Shown here piece by piece: positions 55,305 to 64,000 of a DNA stretch of 64,000 bases. The DNA is from JAKOWB01 sp038363005 (lineage in GTDB: Bacteria > Pseudomonadota > Alphaproteobacteria > Kiloniellales > JACOMY01). The notes under the pieces are model-generated. The model ran no database searches. It had not been told where the DNA came from and saw only the letters and a list, made by a program, of their open reading frames with translations. Both the position numbers and the translations under genes were made by a program. Position 1 is the first letter of the stretch, and the number at the start of each line of letters is the position of its first letter. The stretch spans positions 1 to 64,000 of the forward strand of contig JBBQBI010000011.1 of assembly GCA_038363005.1 (NCBI GenBank), written 5' to 3'.

Positions 55305-56012
55305 TTAGCCGCCGCGCGGGCCCAGGTTGGCCATGATGTCGCGGAGGTCGTGTCGCACTTCGTCGCCGCGGTAGCTGAACAGCGGGGCGACCGGGCCCGG
55401 GCCGCGCAGGGCCTGGGCCAGCACGAACTCGGTCACATCGACCATGGCCAGCCCCGGGGTCTCGCGCAGCGGCACCCAGGTGACCTCCTCAAGCTCCTCG
55501 TCGCGCACCGCGCCGTGCGCCAGGCCCGTGGCCTCGGCCAGGTAGAAGCGTGTGTGGAAGCGGATCGGCGAGTTGGTCGGGGTGATGGCGCGGGCCAGCA
55601 GCCGCGGCACCTCGAAGGCCGGCGCCAGGCCGGCGGCGGCGTAGGCCTGCCAGACATCCGCCGCCAGCGCCGCGCCGGCGGGGCGTCCAGGCCGCCCGAA
55701 CAGCACGCCGGTCTCCTCGTGGGTTTCGCGGATGGCGGCGCGCAGCAGCGCCTGGCTCTTCGCCCGCGTGGCGCCATCAAGGCCCTGGGGCAGGTCAGCG
55801 AAGCGCTCGGCGAAACCTGAGGGCAGGGCGTCGGCCTGCTCCAGCCGGCCGCCGGGAAACACCCAGATGCCGGGCAGGAAGCGGGCAGTCTTGCGGCGGC
55901 GGCCGAGCAGCACCTCGCGGTCGCGCTTGCCCTGGCGCACCAGCACCAGGCCGGCCGCGTCGCGCGGCAGGACCGGCCGGATAGGTTGGGCAGGCGTGGA
56001 CGCCGAGCTCAG
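55305..56012 (-). CDS. NUDIX hydrolase (NUDT19-like)
   Basis: About 235 residues. Nudix box ending RETHEETGV, separated from the GGRLEQ half by a long insert as in NUDT19-like acyl-CoA diphosphatases. N-terminal VLPRDAAGLVLVRQGKRDREVLLGRR and FLPGIWVFPGG fix the fold. No ATG, GTG or TTG lies in a good place; a CTG at 56012 overlaps the upstream TGA as CTGA, analogous to ATGA coupling. The frame continues to an ATG at 56126 but this part overlaps the peptidase gene and is non-coding. Substrate not certain. Confidence 0.8.
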   Translation of the reverse strand: MSSASTPAQPIRPVLPRDAAGLVLVRQGKRDREVLLGRRRKTARFLPGIWVFPGGRLEQADALPSGFAERFADLPQGLDGATRAKSQALLRAAIRETHEETGVLFGRPGRPAGAALAADVWQAYAAAGLAPAFEVPRLLARAITPTNSPIRFHTRFYLAEATGLAHGAVRDEELEEVTWVPLRETPGLAMVDVTEFVLAQALRGPGPVAPLFSYRGDEVRHDLRDIMANLGPRGG

Positions 56013-57586
56013 GGCGTGGCCTCGGCGGCCTGCACGCCGCTGGCGCGGGCGTAGAGCTGCTTGTCGGCCAGCAGGTCCAGGGCGATCGGCAGGTCCAAGC
56101 TGTTCTCGGACTCCGCCGCCGGGCAATTGTTGCGGAAGTTCGCCACCGCGGCTTCGTTGCCGTCGTCGATCACGCTCTGCCGCAGGGCCAGCGGCAAGGG
56201 CAGCTGGCCGCGCCTCAGCTTGCGCAGCACCGCGTCCTCGTTGCCGGCGCCGACGGTGCAGATGTCCGGCAGGATGCCGCGCTTGTGGATGGCGTAGCCC
56301 GAGGGCGCGTGGAAGCGGGCCCAGGTCAGGGTCAGCTCGCCGTCGTTCGGCAGGCTCAGCACGGTCTGCACCGTGCCCTTGCCATAGCTGGCCGAACCGA
56401 CGATCACGGCGCGACCGTTGTCCTGCAGCGCCGCGGCGACGATTTCCGAGGCCGAGGCCGAGTGGCCATCCATCAGCAGGATCATCGGCACGCCGGCCAG
56501 GATTTCGTCGGAATCGGCGGTGAAGTACTGGTGGCTGTCGGGATGGCGGCCGTGGGTGGTGACGATCTTGCCGTGGTTCAGGAACAGGTCCGAGACCGCG
56601 ACCGACTGGTCGAGCAGGCCGCCCGGATTGCCGCGCAGGTCAAGCACCAAGCCCTGGACGCCGCCCGGCAGGCCGGAATCTAGCAGCTCGATCTTGTCGC
56701 GCAGCATCTCGGCCGTGGAGTGGTTGAAGCCGGAGAGGCGGACCACGGCGATGTTGCCTTGGAGCTCGCCGCTGACCGTCTGCGGCACGATGTGGGCCCG
56801 CTTCACCTTGACCAGCAACGACTGGCCGCTGCGGTCGATGCCCAGCGCCACGGTGGTGCCGATGGGCCCGCGCAGCCGCTGGATGACCTCACGCTGGTCA
56901 AGCTTGGTGGCATCCTGGCCATCGATACTCAGGATCACGTCGTTGGCCTTGAGGCCGGACTCCTCGGCCGGGGTGTCTTCCATCACCGCCAGCACCTTCA
57001 CGCCCTCGCTGACGACGTCGATGCGCACACCGATGCCGCCGAAGCCGTCGCGGCTGGCGCGGTTGTCGCGCGCCTCGTCCCGGCTGGAATAGCGCGAGAA
57101 GGGGTCGAGCGAATGCACCATGGCGTCGAACATGGTCTCGTAGATCTTCTCGGCGTCGGTCGCGCCCAGCGAGGCTGACTGGTGCTTCAGGGCATCCACC
57201 GCTTCGCCGGTGACGCGACCCCAGCCCGCGGCGTCTTCCGGTCCCGGCGCCGGATAGTCGACGCTGGCGGACCCGGTCAGGCCCACCGACAGGTTGCCGC
57301 CGTGCCGCTCGACCGTCACCCGCGAGTCGATTTCGCTAAGGCTGGTGACCCCGCGCACGGCCAGGTCACCCAGGTTGATCTTGTTGATATAGATCTCGTC
57401 CAGGTCGACGAAGCCAGCGCTCAAGACCCGCTCGGGCGGGACTGAGGCGCCGCTGCTGCCGGTCCGGGTTCCGTCCTGGGCGCAGGAAGCCAGCGCGAGC
57501 AGCGTGATGCCGACCACAACTTTCATCGAGCGTGACCGAAAAGAGACAGCCTGTGGCCCGTAGGCCGCAGTGACCTGAACCGACAT
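56009..57586 (-). CDS. S41 peptidase, CtpA-like lipoprotein
   Basis: 525 residues with start at MSVQVTAAYG (GGAGG 10 bases upstream); ATG at 57526 (MKVVVGITLLALASC) is the alternative that leaves a plain lipoprotein signal with lipobox LASC. PDZ domain about 170-245 (GIGVRIDVVSEGVKVLAVMEDTPAEESGLKANDVILSIDG), then the tail-specific peptidase domain with Ser in DGHSASASEIVAAAL and Lys in SASYGKGTVQT, a Ser/Lys dyad. Cleaves C-terminal regions of periplasmic proteins or cell-wall hydrolase regulators. Confidence 0.9.
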   Translation of the reverse strand: MSVQVTAAYGPQAVSFRSRSMKVVVGITLLALASCAQDGTRTGSSGASVPPERVLSAGFVDLDEIYINKINLGDLAVRGVTSLSEIDSRVTVERHGGNLSVGLTGSASVDYPAPGPEDAAGWGRVTGEAVDALKHQSASLGATDAEKIYETMFDAMVHSLDPFSRYSSRDEARDNRASRDGFGGIGVRIDVVSEGVKVLAVMEDTPAEESGLKANDVILSIDGQDATKLDQREVIQRLRGPIGTTVALGIDRSGQSLLVKVKRAHIVPQTVSGELQGNIAVVRLSGFNHSTAEMLRDKIELLDSGLPGGVQGLVLDLRGNPGGLLDQSVAVSDLFLNHGKIVTTHGRHPDSHQYFTADSDEILAGVPMILLMDGHSASASEIVAAALQDNGRAVIVGSASYGKGTVQTVLSLPNDGELTLTWARFHAPSGYAIHKRGILPDICTVGAGNEDAVLRKLRRGQLPLPLALRQSVIDDGNEAAVANFRNNCPAAESENSLDLPIALDLLADKQLYARASGVQAAEATP

Positions 57587-57700
57587 GGACTCGACGCCTC
57601 CAAACCAACTGCCGCACTGCGATAGTAGGGCGGGTACAGCGGGGCGGCCAGGGGATTCGGGGCGCCGCCTGCGCCATTTCGGCACGTCGCCGGCGACACT

Positions 57701-60007
57701 TCAGCGGCGCCGGCCAGGCTTCCCCGATCGTCCCTTGAAGGCTGTGGTTTTTGGGCGACGCCCGGCACCGCCACCGGGCCGCCCGGCCGGCGCGGCACGG
57801 TCGCCGCGGGCCAATGGCGACGGCGTAGCGCCGTCTTCGCCTTCGACGATGTCGAGCGTGAGCGACCCGGTCAGCGGATCGGCCTCGCGAATCCGCACCA
57901 GGTAGCCTTCGCCCAGGCGGTACTCCCGGCCCCAGCGGCGGCCAACCAGGGCATGGCGCTTCTCCTCGTGGACGTAATAGTCCTCGGGCAGGCGCGAAAT
58001 CGGCACCAAGCCATCGGCGCCGCTTTCCTGCAGGCGTACGAAGAGCCCGAAGCGGGTCACCGCGACCACGCGACCAGGCTTCAGCGTGCCGATCTCGCCG
58101 GACAGGAACAGCGCGGTGAAGCGGTCGACCGCGTCGCGCTCGGCGGTGGCGGCACGCCGTTCGGTCATGGAAATGGCCTGGCCCCATTCTTCGAAGCGCT
58201 CGACATCGCCCTTCTCCAGGCCGCCATCACCCAGGCGCCAGGCCTGGATCAGCGAGCGATGCACCAGCAGGTCGGCATAGCGCCGGATCGGCGAGGTGAA
58301 GTGGGCGTAGCGGCTGAGGGCCAGGCCGAAGTGGCCCAGATTTTCCGGCGCATAGCGCGCCTGGCTCTGGCAGCGCAGCACCAGCTCGCTGACCATCGGC
58401 GCGGCGTCGGTGCCGGCAACCTTCTCCAGCACGCCCTGGAACAGGCTGGGGCGCAAGGGCGCGCCGCGCGGGAAGGCGAGGTCGAGGCCCTGCAGCACCT
58501 CGCGCAGCGCCTCCACCTTCACCGGGTCCGGCGGCTCGTGCACCCGGTACATGCAGGGCGCGCGCTTGGCTTCCAGCGCCTCGGCAGCGGCGACGTTGGC
58601 GGTGATCATGAAGGCTTCGATCAGCCGGTGGCTGTCGAGCCTTGGGCGCGGCAGGATTGCCCGCACCGTGCCGTCCTCGTTCAGGTGCACCCGGCGTTCG
58701 GGCAGGTCGAGGTCGAGCGTGCCGCGCGCCTTGCGGGCGATCTCCAGCGCGGCGAAGCCGGCGTAGAGCGGGCGGATCACGCTGCCCAGCAGCGGCTGTG
58801 TCAGCGCGTCGGTTTCGCCATTGGCAGCCGCCTGTACCTGTTCATAGGTCAGGCGCGCGATGGAGCGCATGAGCGCGCGGTGGAAGCGGTGGCGCAGCAG
58901 CTTGCCGCCGCGGTCGATCCACAGCTCCGCCGCCAGGCAGCCGCGATCTTCATTCGGCTTCAGCGAACACCAACCGTTCGACAAGGCTTCCGGCAACATC
59001 GGCACGACGCGGTCGGGGAAGTAGGCCGAGTTGCCGCGCTTGCGCGCCTCGCGGTCGAGCGCCGTGCCGGGCATCACGTAGTGCGCCACGTCGGCGATGG
59101 CGACCACCAGGCGGAAGCCGCCGGGATTGCCGGCGTCGCTGTCGGGCTCGGCGAAGACCGCGTCGTCGAAGTCGCGCGCATCTTCGCCGTCGATGGTGAC
59201 CAGCGACAGGCCGCGCAGATCCAGCCGGTCGCCCAAGGTGACGCCCTTGGCCTCCTCGGCCTGCTGCACGGCTTCCGCCGGGAAGACGTCGGGCAGGCCA
59301 TGCTCGGCGATGGCGATGAGGCTGAGGGCGCGCGGATTGGCGGCGCTGCCCAGGCGCTCGATGACGCGGCCCTCGGCACGGCCGCGACCAGGCGCGTCGC
59401 CGCGGCGGTGCATAGCCTTGGGCTCGATCAGCACCAACTCGCCATCCTGGGCGCCGGCGGCATCCTCGCCGCGGATATCGAAGGTCTCCTTCACCTGGCG
59501 GTTGGTCGGGCGCACCGTCCCGCCGCGTCCGCTTCGGTGATAAACGCCGACCACGCGGCGCGCCGGGGCGCCCAGGTAGCGGATCGACTGCCCTTCGTAA
59601 CGGTTTTCCTCGACATGGCTGACGCGGGCCAGCACGCGCTCGCCCACCGCCGGCCGGTGGCCGCGCTTGTCGGGCGCCATGAAGACCACTGGGGTTGCCG
59701 GATCCTTGGGGTCGCTGCCGGCCGGGTGGGCCAGCAGCTCGCCGTCCTCGTCGTAGCCGGCGATCTCCAGCACTGACACCTCGGGCAGGCGGTCAGGGGC
59801 GGCGACGCGGCGGCCGCGCTGGCCCTCCAGCAGGCCGGCTTCCTTCAGTTCGCCCAGCACCTGTTTCAGCCAGACCCGATCGCCGGCCTGCAGCTGGAAG
59901 GCGCGCATCAGCTCGCGCTTGCCCAGCGGCGTTTCGCTCGACCGCAGGTATTCGAGGATCTCGTCCTTGGTCGGCTTGGGGCGCGGCGGGACCGGCCGCC
60001 GGCTCAC
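57701..60007 (-). CDS. rnr: ribonuclease R
   Basis: 768 residues. N-terminal helix-turn-helix and two cold-shock domains, the RNB catalytic domain with the four-Asp site (TIDGEDARDFDDAVFAE, about 270), and the C-terminal S1 domain (about 655-735) with basic tail (GRRPKTTAFKGRSGKPGRRR). It degrades structured RNA 3' to 5'. Overlaps topA by 4 bases. Confidence 0.97.
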   Translation of the reverse strand: MSRRPVPPRPKPTKDEILEYLRSSETPLGKRELMRAFQLQAGDRVWLKQVLGELKEAGLLEGQRGRRVAAPDRLPEVSVLEIAGYDEDGELLAHPAGSDPKDPATPVVFMAPDKRGHRPAVGERVLARVSHVEENRYEGQSIRYLGAPARRVVGVYHRSGRGGTVRPTNRQVKETFDIRGEDAAGAQDGELVLIEPKAMHRRGDAPGRGRAEGRVIERLGSAANPRALSLIAIAEHGLPDVFPAEAVQQAEEAKGVTLGDRLDLRGLSLVTIDGEDARDFDDAVFAEPDSDAGNPGGFRLVVAIADVAHYVMPGTALDREARKRGNSAYFPDRVVPMLPEALSNGWCSLKPNEDRGCLAAELWIDRGGKLLRHRFHRALMRSIARLTYEQVQAAANGETDALTQPLLGSVIRPLYAGFAALEIARKARGTLDLDLPERRVHLNEDGTVRAILPRPRLDSHRLIEAFMITANVAAAEALEAKRAPCMYRVHEPPDPVKVEALREVLQGLDLAFPRGAPLRPSLFQGVLEKVAGTDAAPMVSELVLRCQSQARYAPENLGHFGLALSRYAHFTSPIRRYADLLVHRSLIQAWRLGDGGLEKGDVERFEEWGQAISMTERRAATAERDAVDRFTALFLSGEIGTLKPGRVVAVTRFGLFVRLQESGADGLVPISRLPEDYYVHEEKRHALVGRRWGREYRLGEGYLVRIREADPLTGSLTLDIVEGEDGATPSPLARGDRAAPAGRPGGGAGRRPKTTAFKGRSGKPGRRR

Positions 60008-62712
60008 GCGCCAGCCGCCTTGGGCGCCTTCCTGGGCTTGGCAGGTGCCTTGGCTTTCGCGGGAGTCTTGGCCTTGGCGGGGGCCTTGGCTTTCGCTGGG
60101 GCCTTGGCCGTCGCTGGAGCCTTGGCGGGCGCCTTGCCCTTGGCCGCCGTCGCCGCCTTGGGCTTCGCCGCGCCCTTGGCCTTGGCACCCTTGGCGGGCG
60201 CGCGGGCCGCCAACAGTGGCAGCGCCATCTCCAGGGTGGCGTCGTCCAGCTCAGTGCCGCGCGGCAGGTTGGCCAGCACCTTGCCCCACTGGGCATAGGG
60301 TCCGAAGCGGCCCTTCTTCGCCACCACCGGCTTGCCGTCGGCCGGATGGGCGCCGAGCTGCCGGGTGTTGCGCGCCTTCTTCTCGCGGCCTTCCTGCACC
60401 AGCGTGACGGCGCGGTTGAGGCCGATGGTTAGCACGTCCTCGCCGCGCGGCAGGTTGACGTAGTCGTTGCCGGCCTTGAGGTAGGGGCCGAAGCGGCCGA
60501 TGCCGGCGGTGATGGCGTCGCCACTCTCCGGATCGACGCCGACATCGCGCGGCAGCGCCAGAATGGACAGCGCCTGGTCTAGCGTGAAGCTGGAGGCATC
60601 GGCGCCCTTCGGCAGCGAGGCGCGCTTGGGCTTGGCGTCGGCGCTGCCCTCGCCCAGCTGCACATAGACGCCGAAAGGACCCTTCTTCAGCTGCACCGGC
60701 TCGCCGCTCACCGGATCAGTGCCCAGGATGCGCGGACCGGCCAGGTCGCCGCCCTCGTCGCCCTCGCCGCCGCCGGGCAGCGCCAGCGGGCGGGTGAAGC
60801 GGCACTCGGGATAGTTCGAGCAGCCGATGAAGCCGCCGGTCTTGCCCAGGCGCAGGCCCAGCGTGCCGTTGCCGCAGACCGGGCAGGCCCGCGGGTTCTT
60901 GCTGGGGTCCTTGGGATCGCCGGGGAAAAAGTGCGGTCCCAGCACCTGGTCGAGGGTGTCGATCACCTCGGTGATGCGCAGGTTCTTGGCTTCGTCGATC
61001 GCCGCCTTGAAGGCCTTCCAGAAATCCGCGAGCACCTTGAGGTACTCGATGCGCCCGCCGGAGATGTCGTCGAGCTGCTCTTCCAGGTTGGCGGTGAAGT
61101 CGTACTCGACATAGCGCGGGAAAAAGTTCGACAGGAAGGCGGTGACGATGCGGCCGCGATCCTCGGGGATGAAGCGGCGCTTCTCCAGCCGCACGTAGTT
61201 GCGGTCCTGCAGCACTTGCAGGATCGAGGTGTAGGTGGAGGGCCGGCCGATGCCGAGCTCCTCCAGCTTCTTGATCAGGCTGGCTTCGCTGTAGCGCGGT
61301 GGCGGCTGGGTGAAGTGCTGCTCGGGCAGCACGGCCTCGCGCGTCACCGCCTCGCCCTCGTTCACCTTGGGCAGGCGCCGCTCGGCGTCTTCGTCCTCGC
61401 CGCTGTCCTCGCGCGTCTCCTGGTAGAGCTTGAGGAAGCCGTCGAACACCACGACCGAACCGGTGGCATGCAGCATCGCCGCGTCGCCGTCGACCGCGAT
61501 GTCGATGCCGACCTGGTCGAGCTCGGCGCTGGCCATCTGCGATGCCAGCGTGCGGGTCCAGATCAGCTCGTAAAGCGCGCGGGCATCCGGTTCCAGGTAG
61601 CGCGCCACGGCGCGCGGGCGGCGGAACAGGTCGGTCGGGCGGATCGCCTCGTGCGCCTCCTGGGCGTTCTTGGCGCGCGCCTTGTACTGGCGTGGCGCCG
61701 GCGGCAGGTAGCGGTCGCCGTGCTCCTCGCCGATCAGGCGGCGCGCGGCGCCCAGCGCCTCGCCGGCCAGGGTCACGCCGTCGGTACGCATGTAGGTGAT
61801 CAGGCCGACGGTCTCGCCGCCGATGTCGACGCCCTCATAAAGTTTCTGCGCGATGCGCATGGTGCGCGAGGCCGCGAAGCCCAGCTTGCGCGAGGCCTCC
61901 TGCTGCAGCGTCGAAGTGGTGAAGGGCGGCAGCGGGTTGCGCTTGACCTGCTTGCGCTCGACCTTGGCGACACGGAAGTCCTTGGCGGCCTCCAGGCGGC
62001 GAACCGTGCGCTGGGCGTCCTGCTCGTTGGCCAGATCGAACTTGTCGAGCTTCTTGCCCTCGAAGTAGCTGAGCCGCGCGCGGAAGGTGCCGCCGGCCTG
62101 GTTCAGCACGTCGACGTCGACGGTCCAGTATTCCTGGGCGCGGAAGATCTCGATCTCCGCCTCGCGCTCGCAGACCAGCCGCAGCGCGACCGACTGCACG
62201 CGGCCGGCCGAGCGACTGCCCGGCAGCTTGCGCCACAGGATCGGCGACAGCGTGAAGCCCACCAGGTAGTCCAGCGCGCGGCGCGCCAGGTAGGCCTCGA
62301 TCAGGCTCTGATCCAGCGCGCGCGGCTGGCGGAAGGCCTCGTTGACAGCGGACTTGGTGATCTCGTTGAACACCACGCGCTCGACCGGGACCTCGCCCAG
62401 CGCGCGGCGGCGCTTCAGCTCCTCGCGGATATGCCACGAGATGGCCTCGCCTTCGCGATCCGGATCGGTGGCGAGGATCAGCTTGCTGGCGCCGCGCACC
62501 GCCTCGGCGATCTCGCGCATGCGGCGCTCGGCCTTGGCGTCGACCTCCCACTGCATCTCGAAGTCGTGGTCAGGGTCGACCGACCCGTCCTTGGGCGGCA
62601 GGTCGCGCACATGCCCGAAGGACGCCAGGACCTGATAGTCCTTGCCCAGATACTTGTTGATGGTCTTCGCCTTCGCCGGAGATTCGACGACGACGACGTT
62701 GCGAACTGCCAC
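60004..62712 (-). CDS. topA: DNA topoisomerase I
   Basis: 902 residues. TOPRIM (VVVESPAKAKTINKYLG, VLILATDPDREGEAISWHI), active-site Tyr in TYMRTDGVTL (about residue 308), a C-terminal zinc-finger ribbon (CPVCGNGTLGLR ... CSNYPEC), further zinc-less repeats and an Ala/Lys/Pro-rich tail (about 60 residues of AKAPAKA) for DNA contact. Relaxes negative supercoils. In the dprA-topA-rnr series. Confidence 0.98.
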   Translation of the reverse strand: MAVRNVVVVESPAKAKTINKYLGKDYQVLASFGHVRDLPPKDGSVDPDHDFEMQWEVDAKAERRMREIAEAVRGASKLILATDPDREGEAISWHIREELKRRRALGEVPVERVVFNEITKSAVNEAFRQPRALDQSLIEAYLARRALDYLVGFTLSPILWRKLPGSRSAGRVQSVALRLVCEREAEIEIFRAQEYWTVDVDVLNQAGGTFRARLSYFEGKKLDKFDLANEQDAQRTVRRLEAAKDFRVAKVERKQVKRNPLPPFTTSTLQQEASRKLGFAASRTMRIAQKLYEGVDIGGETVGLITYMRTDGVTLAGEALGAARRLIGEEHGDRYLPPAPRQYKARAKNAQEAHEAIRPTDLFRRPRAVARYLEPDARALYELIWTRTLASQMASAELDQVGIDIAVDGDAAMLHATGSVVVFDGFLKLYQETREDSGEDEDAERRLPKVNEGEAVTREAVLPEQHFTQPPPRYSEASLIKKLEELGIGRPSTYTSILQVLQDRNYVRLEKRRFIPEDRGRIVTAFLSNFFPRYVEYDFTANLEEQLDDISGGRIEYLKVLADFWKAFKAAIDEAKNLRITEVIDTLDQVLGPHFFPGDPKDPSKNPRACPVCGNGTLGLRLGKTGGFIGCSNYPECRFTRPLALPGGGEGDEGGDLAGPRILGTDPVSGEPVQLKKGPFGVYVQLGEGSADAKPKRASLPKGADASSFTLDQALSILALPRDVGVDPESGDAITAGIGRFGPYLKAGNDYVNLPRGEDVLTIGLNRAVTLVQEGREKKARNTRQLGAHPADGKPVVAKKGRFGPYAQWGKVLANLPRGTELDDATLEMALPLLAARAPAKGAKAKGAAKPKAATAAKGKAPAKAPATAKAPAKAKAPAKAKTPAKAKAPAKPRKAPKAAGA

Positions 62713-62780
62713 GGGTCCTACAATTCCTTTAAGTCCGCCGCGTCGCCGGCGGCGGGAAGCCGGCCAGCTGACCGGCAGGG

Positions 62781-63911
62781 TCAGATGACCAGCGCGACGC
62801 GATTACCTGCCTGACGCTCCAGGCGCCCGGCCAGCTCCAGCTCGAGCAGCACGATCTGCACGAGCGAGGGTGACAATTGGCATCGACGTATCACTTCGTC
62901 AACCGCGAGGGGCACCGGCGACAGCAGCTCGAGCACGGCGCGACGGGCCGCGGCAAGGCCAGTATCGTCTCCTTCATCCGCTTGCGCGGCCCCCTTATAG
63001 GGGGCCGCGGGCTCGGCCAGCGGGCGCCGCGCGGCCGGCCCCAGGGCCTCCAGAATGTCGGCCACCGACTGCACCAGGGTGGCGCCCTCGCGGATCAGCA
63101 GGTTGCATCCCTGGGCGCGCGGATCGAGCGGCGAGCCCGGTACCGCCAGCACCTCGCGGCCCTGCTCGCCGGCGAAGCGCGCGGTGATCAGCGAGCCCGA
63201 GCGCGGCGCTGCCTCGACCACCACCACTGCCAGCGACAGGCCGGAGATCAGGCGGTTGCGGCGCGGGAAGTGGCGCGCCTGCGGCTGAGTACCGAGTGGC
63301 ATCTCGGCCAGCAGTGCACCGGCGTGTACGATACGGCGTGTGAGCGCACCGTGCTCCGGTGGATAGACGATGTCGGCGCCACCGGCCACCACAGCGACGG
63401 TGTCGCCGGTGACGGCCAGGGCGCCTTCATGCGCCGCGGCGTCGATGCCGCGCGCCAGGCCGGAGACCACGGTCAGGCCTTCGCGGGCCAAGCCCTGGGC
63501 CAGCTGCTCGGCAAAGCGCCGGCCGTTGCCCGAGGCATTGCGCGCGCCGACCAGCGCCACGGCGCGCTGCCGCAGCAGCGCGGCCCGCCCGCGCAGGAAG
63601 AGCACCGGTGGGGCATCTTCCAGGCCAGCCAGCAGCGGCGGGTAGGCTGCTTCACCCAGACAGAGGAGCGACACTCCCTGCTGCTCGGCCGCCGCTAGCT
63701 CGGCGCGCGCCGCGTCGGCCGTGGCAATGCGCGGCTGGCGGCCGCCACCTCGCCGCGCCAGGTCGGGCAGGGCGGCCAGCGCCTTCTCGGCGCTGCCGAA
63801 GCGGGTCAACAGTTGGCGGTAGGTGACCGGCCCGACATGCTCGGTGCGGATCAGTCGCAAGGTCGCCAACCGCTCGCCTTGCGTGAAGGTGCCTGTGGTC
63901 ATTTCCCCCAT
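62781..63911 (-). CDS. dprA: DNA-processing protein DprA
   Basis: 376 residues. N-terminal SAM-like helices (LATLRLIRTEHVGPVTYRQLL), Rossmann DNA-binding domain (VSGLARGIDAAAHEGAL, PEHGAL, AEMPLGTQPQARHFPRRNRLISGLS), and a C-terminal winged helix (about 310-376). It loads RecA onto incoming single-stranded DNA during transformation. ATG at 63911 chosen; the ATG at 63902 is another option. Typical position next to topA. The 89 bases beyond (63912-64000) show no further gene. Confidence 0.95.
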   Translation of the reverse strand: MGEMTTGTFTQGERLATLRLIRTEHVGPVTYRQLLTRFGSAEKALAALPDLARRGGGRQPRIATADAARAELAAAEQQGVSLLCLGEAAYPPLLAGLEDAPPVLFLRGRAALLRQRAVALVGARNASGNGRRFAEQLAQGLAREGLTVVSGLARGIDAAAHEGALAVTGDTVAVVAGGADIVYPPEHGALTRRIVHAGALLAEMPLGTQPQARHFPRRNRLISGLSLAVVVVEAAPRSGSLITARFAGEQGREVLAVPGSPLDPRAQGCNLLIREGATLVQSVADILEALGPAARRPLAEPAAPYKGAAQADEGDDTGLAAARRAVLELLSPVPLAVDEVIRRCQLSPSLVQIVLLELELAGRLERQAGNRVALVI

Positions 63912-64000
63912 GGGTGGCAGCCTGCGGTTCCGGGGCGATCACTGTCAAGGCGACGGTCCGGCGCTTGCGATGCCCAGAAGTTCGGCGTGACCTGGACCGG

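Noticed and set aside
55305..56126. ATG at 56126 as the NUDIX start
   Set aside because: It would overlap the peptidase gene by 118 bases, and its first 38 residues do not look like a protein N-terminus.

Overview
The window is high-GC DNA from a free-living alphaproteobacterium, most likely a Rhodospirillales-type organism. This is inferred from the tig-clpP-clpX-lon cluster, glnB-glnA behind a sigma-54 promoter, the dprA-topA-rnr run, an EipB/DUF1849 envelope protein, DinB with an N-terminal zinc ribbon, and a dense cluster of GANTC (CcrM) sites. No phage, insertion sequence, CRISPR array or rRNA was seen. Two tRNAs are present (His-GTG, Leu-TAG). The first 96 bases are low-complexity G/C runs that look like a contig edge.

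Layout. 0-6 kb: TRAP permeases, an MFS carrier, an FAD oxidoreductase, a palindromic intergenic repeat and a secreted protein of unknown family. 6-15 kb: a stand-alone Lrp-type ligand-binding domain, a DEAD-box helicase with a long leader, a DUF3179 protein, an alpha/beta hydrolase coupled to a CPA2 antiporter with a cyclic-nucleotide domain, a lipoprotein, a GNAT enzyme and parE. 15.2-17.8 kb: a relatively AT-rich stretch leads into a 58-residue peptide gene ending in EPWPNWGRDA. It is followed by a strong hairpin and a prenyl-synthase-fold protein, then a small membrane protein and a YciA-like thioesterase. 19-25 kb: a quaternary-amine-type (OpuC/OsmF) ABC transporter with two paralogous NAD(P)-binding enzymes and three helically phased operator-like repeats. 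25-29 kb: glnA, glnB, an aminotransferase and tRNA-His. 29-40 kb: Sel1/SPOR protein, HpcH-type aldolase, Nnr, VOC protein, a small gene behind a GANTC-rich promoter, a transketolase-family enzyme, GNAT, an adenylate cyclase/TPR protein and tRNA-Leu. 40-51 kb: tig-clpP-clpX, two tandem DUF6311-like membrane proteins, then lon. 51-64 kb: a 2-hydroxyacid dehydrogenase, EipB, dinB-ROK kinase, rpmG, and the dprA-topA-rnr-S41 peptidase-NUDIX series.

Main discovery candidate: the peptide/prenyl-synthase pair at 15597-16811. Its architecture matches the Bacillus ComX/ComQ pheromone module: a peptide of about 55-58 residues with a tryptophan close to the C-terminus, next to an isoprenyl-diphosphate-synthase-like modifier. 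The enzyme keeps both DDxxD motifs but lacks the RRG that normally follows the first one, which argues against a housekeeping chain-elongating synthase. No ComP/ComA-like sensor pair is adjacent. I infer a prenylated-tryptophan peptide (signal or other RiPP) in a Gram-negative bacterium. Other points worth following are the TGACGTCA triple repeat, the eight GANTC sites over a sigma-70-like promoter, and the insertion of two paralogous membrane proteins between clpX and lon.
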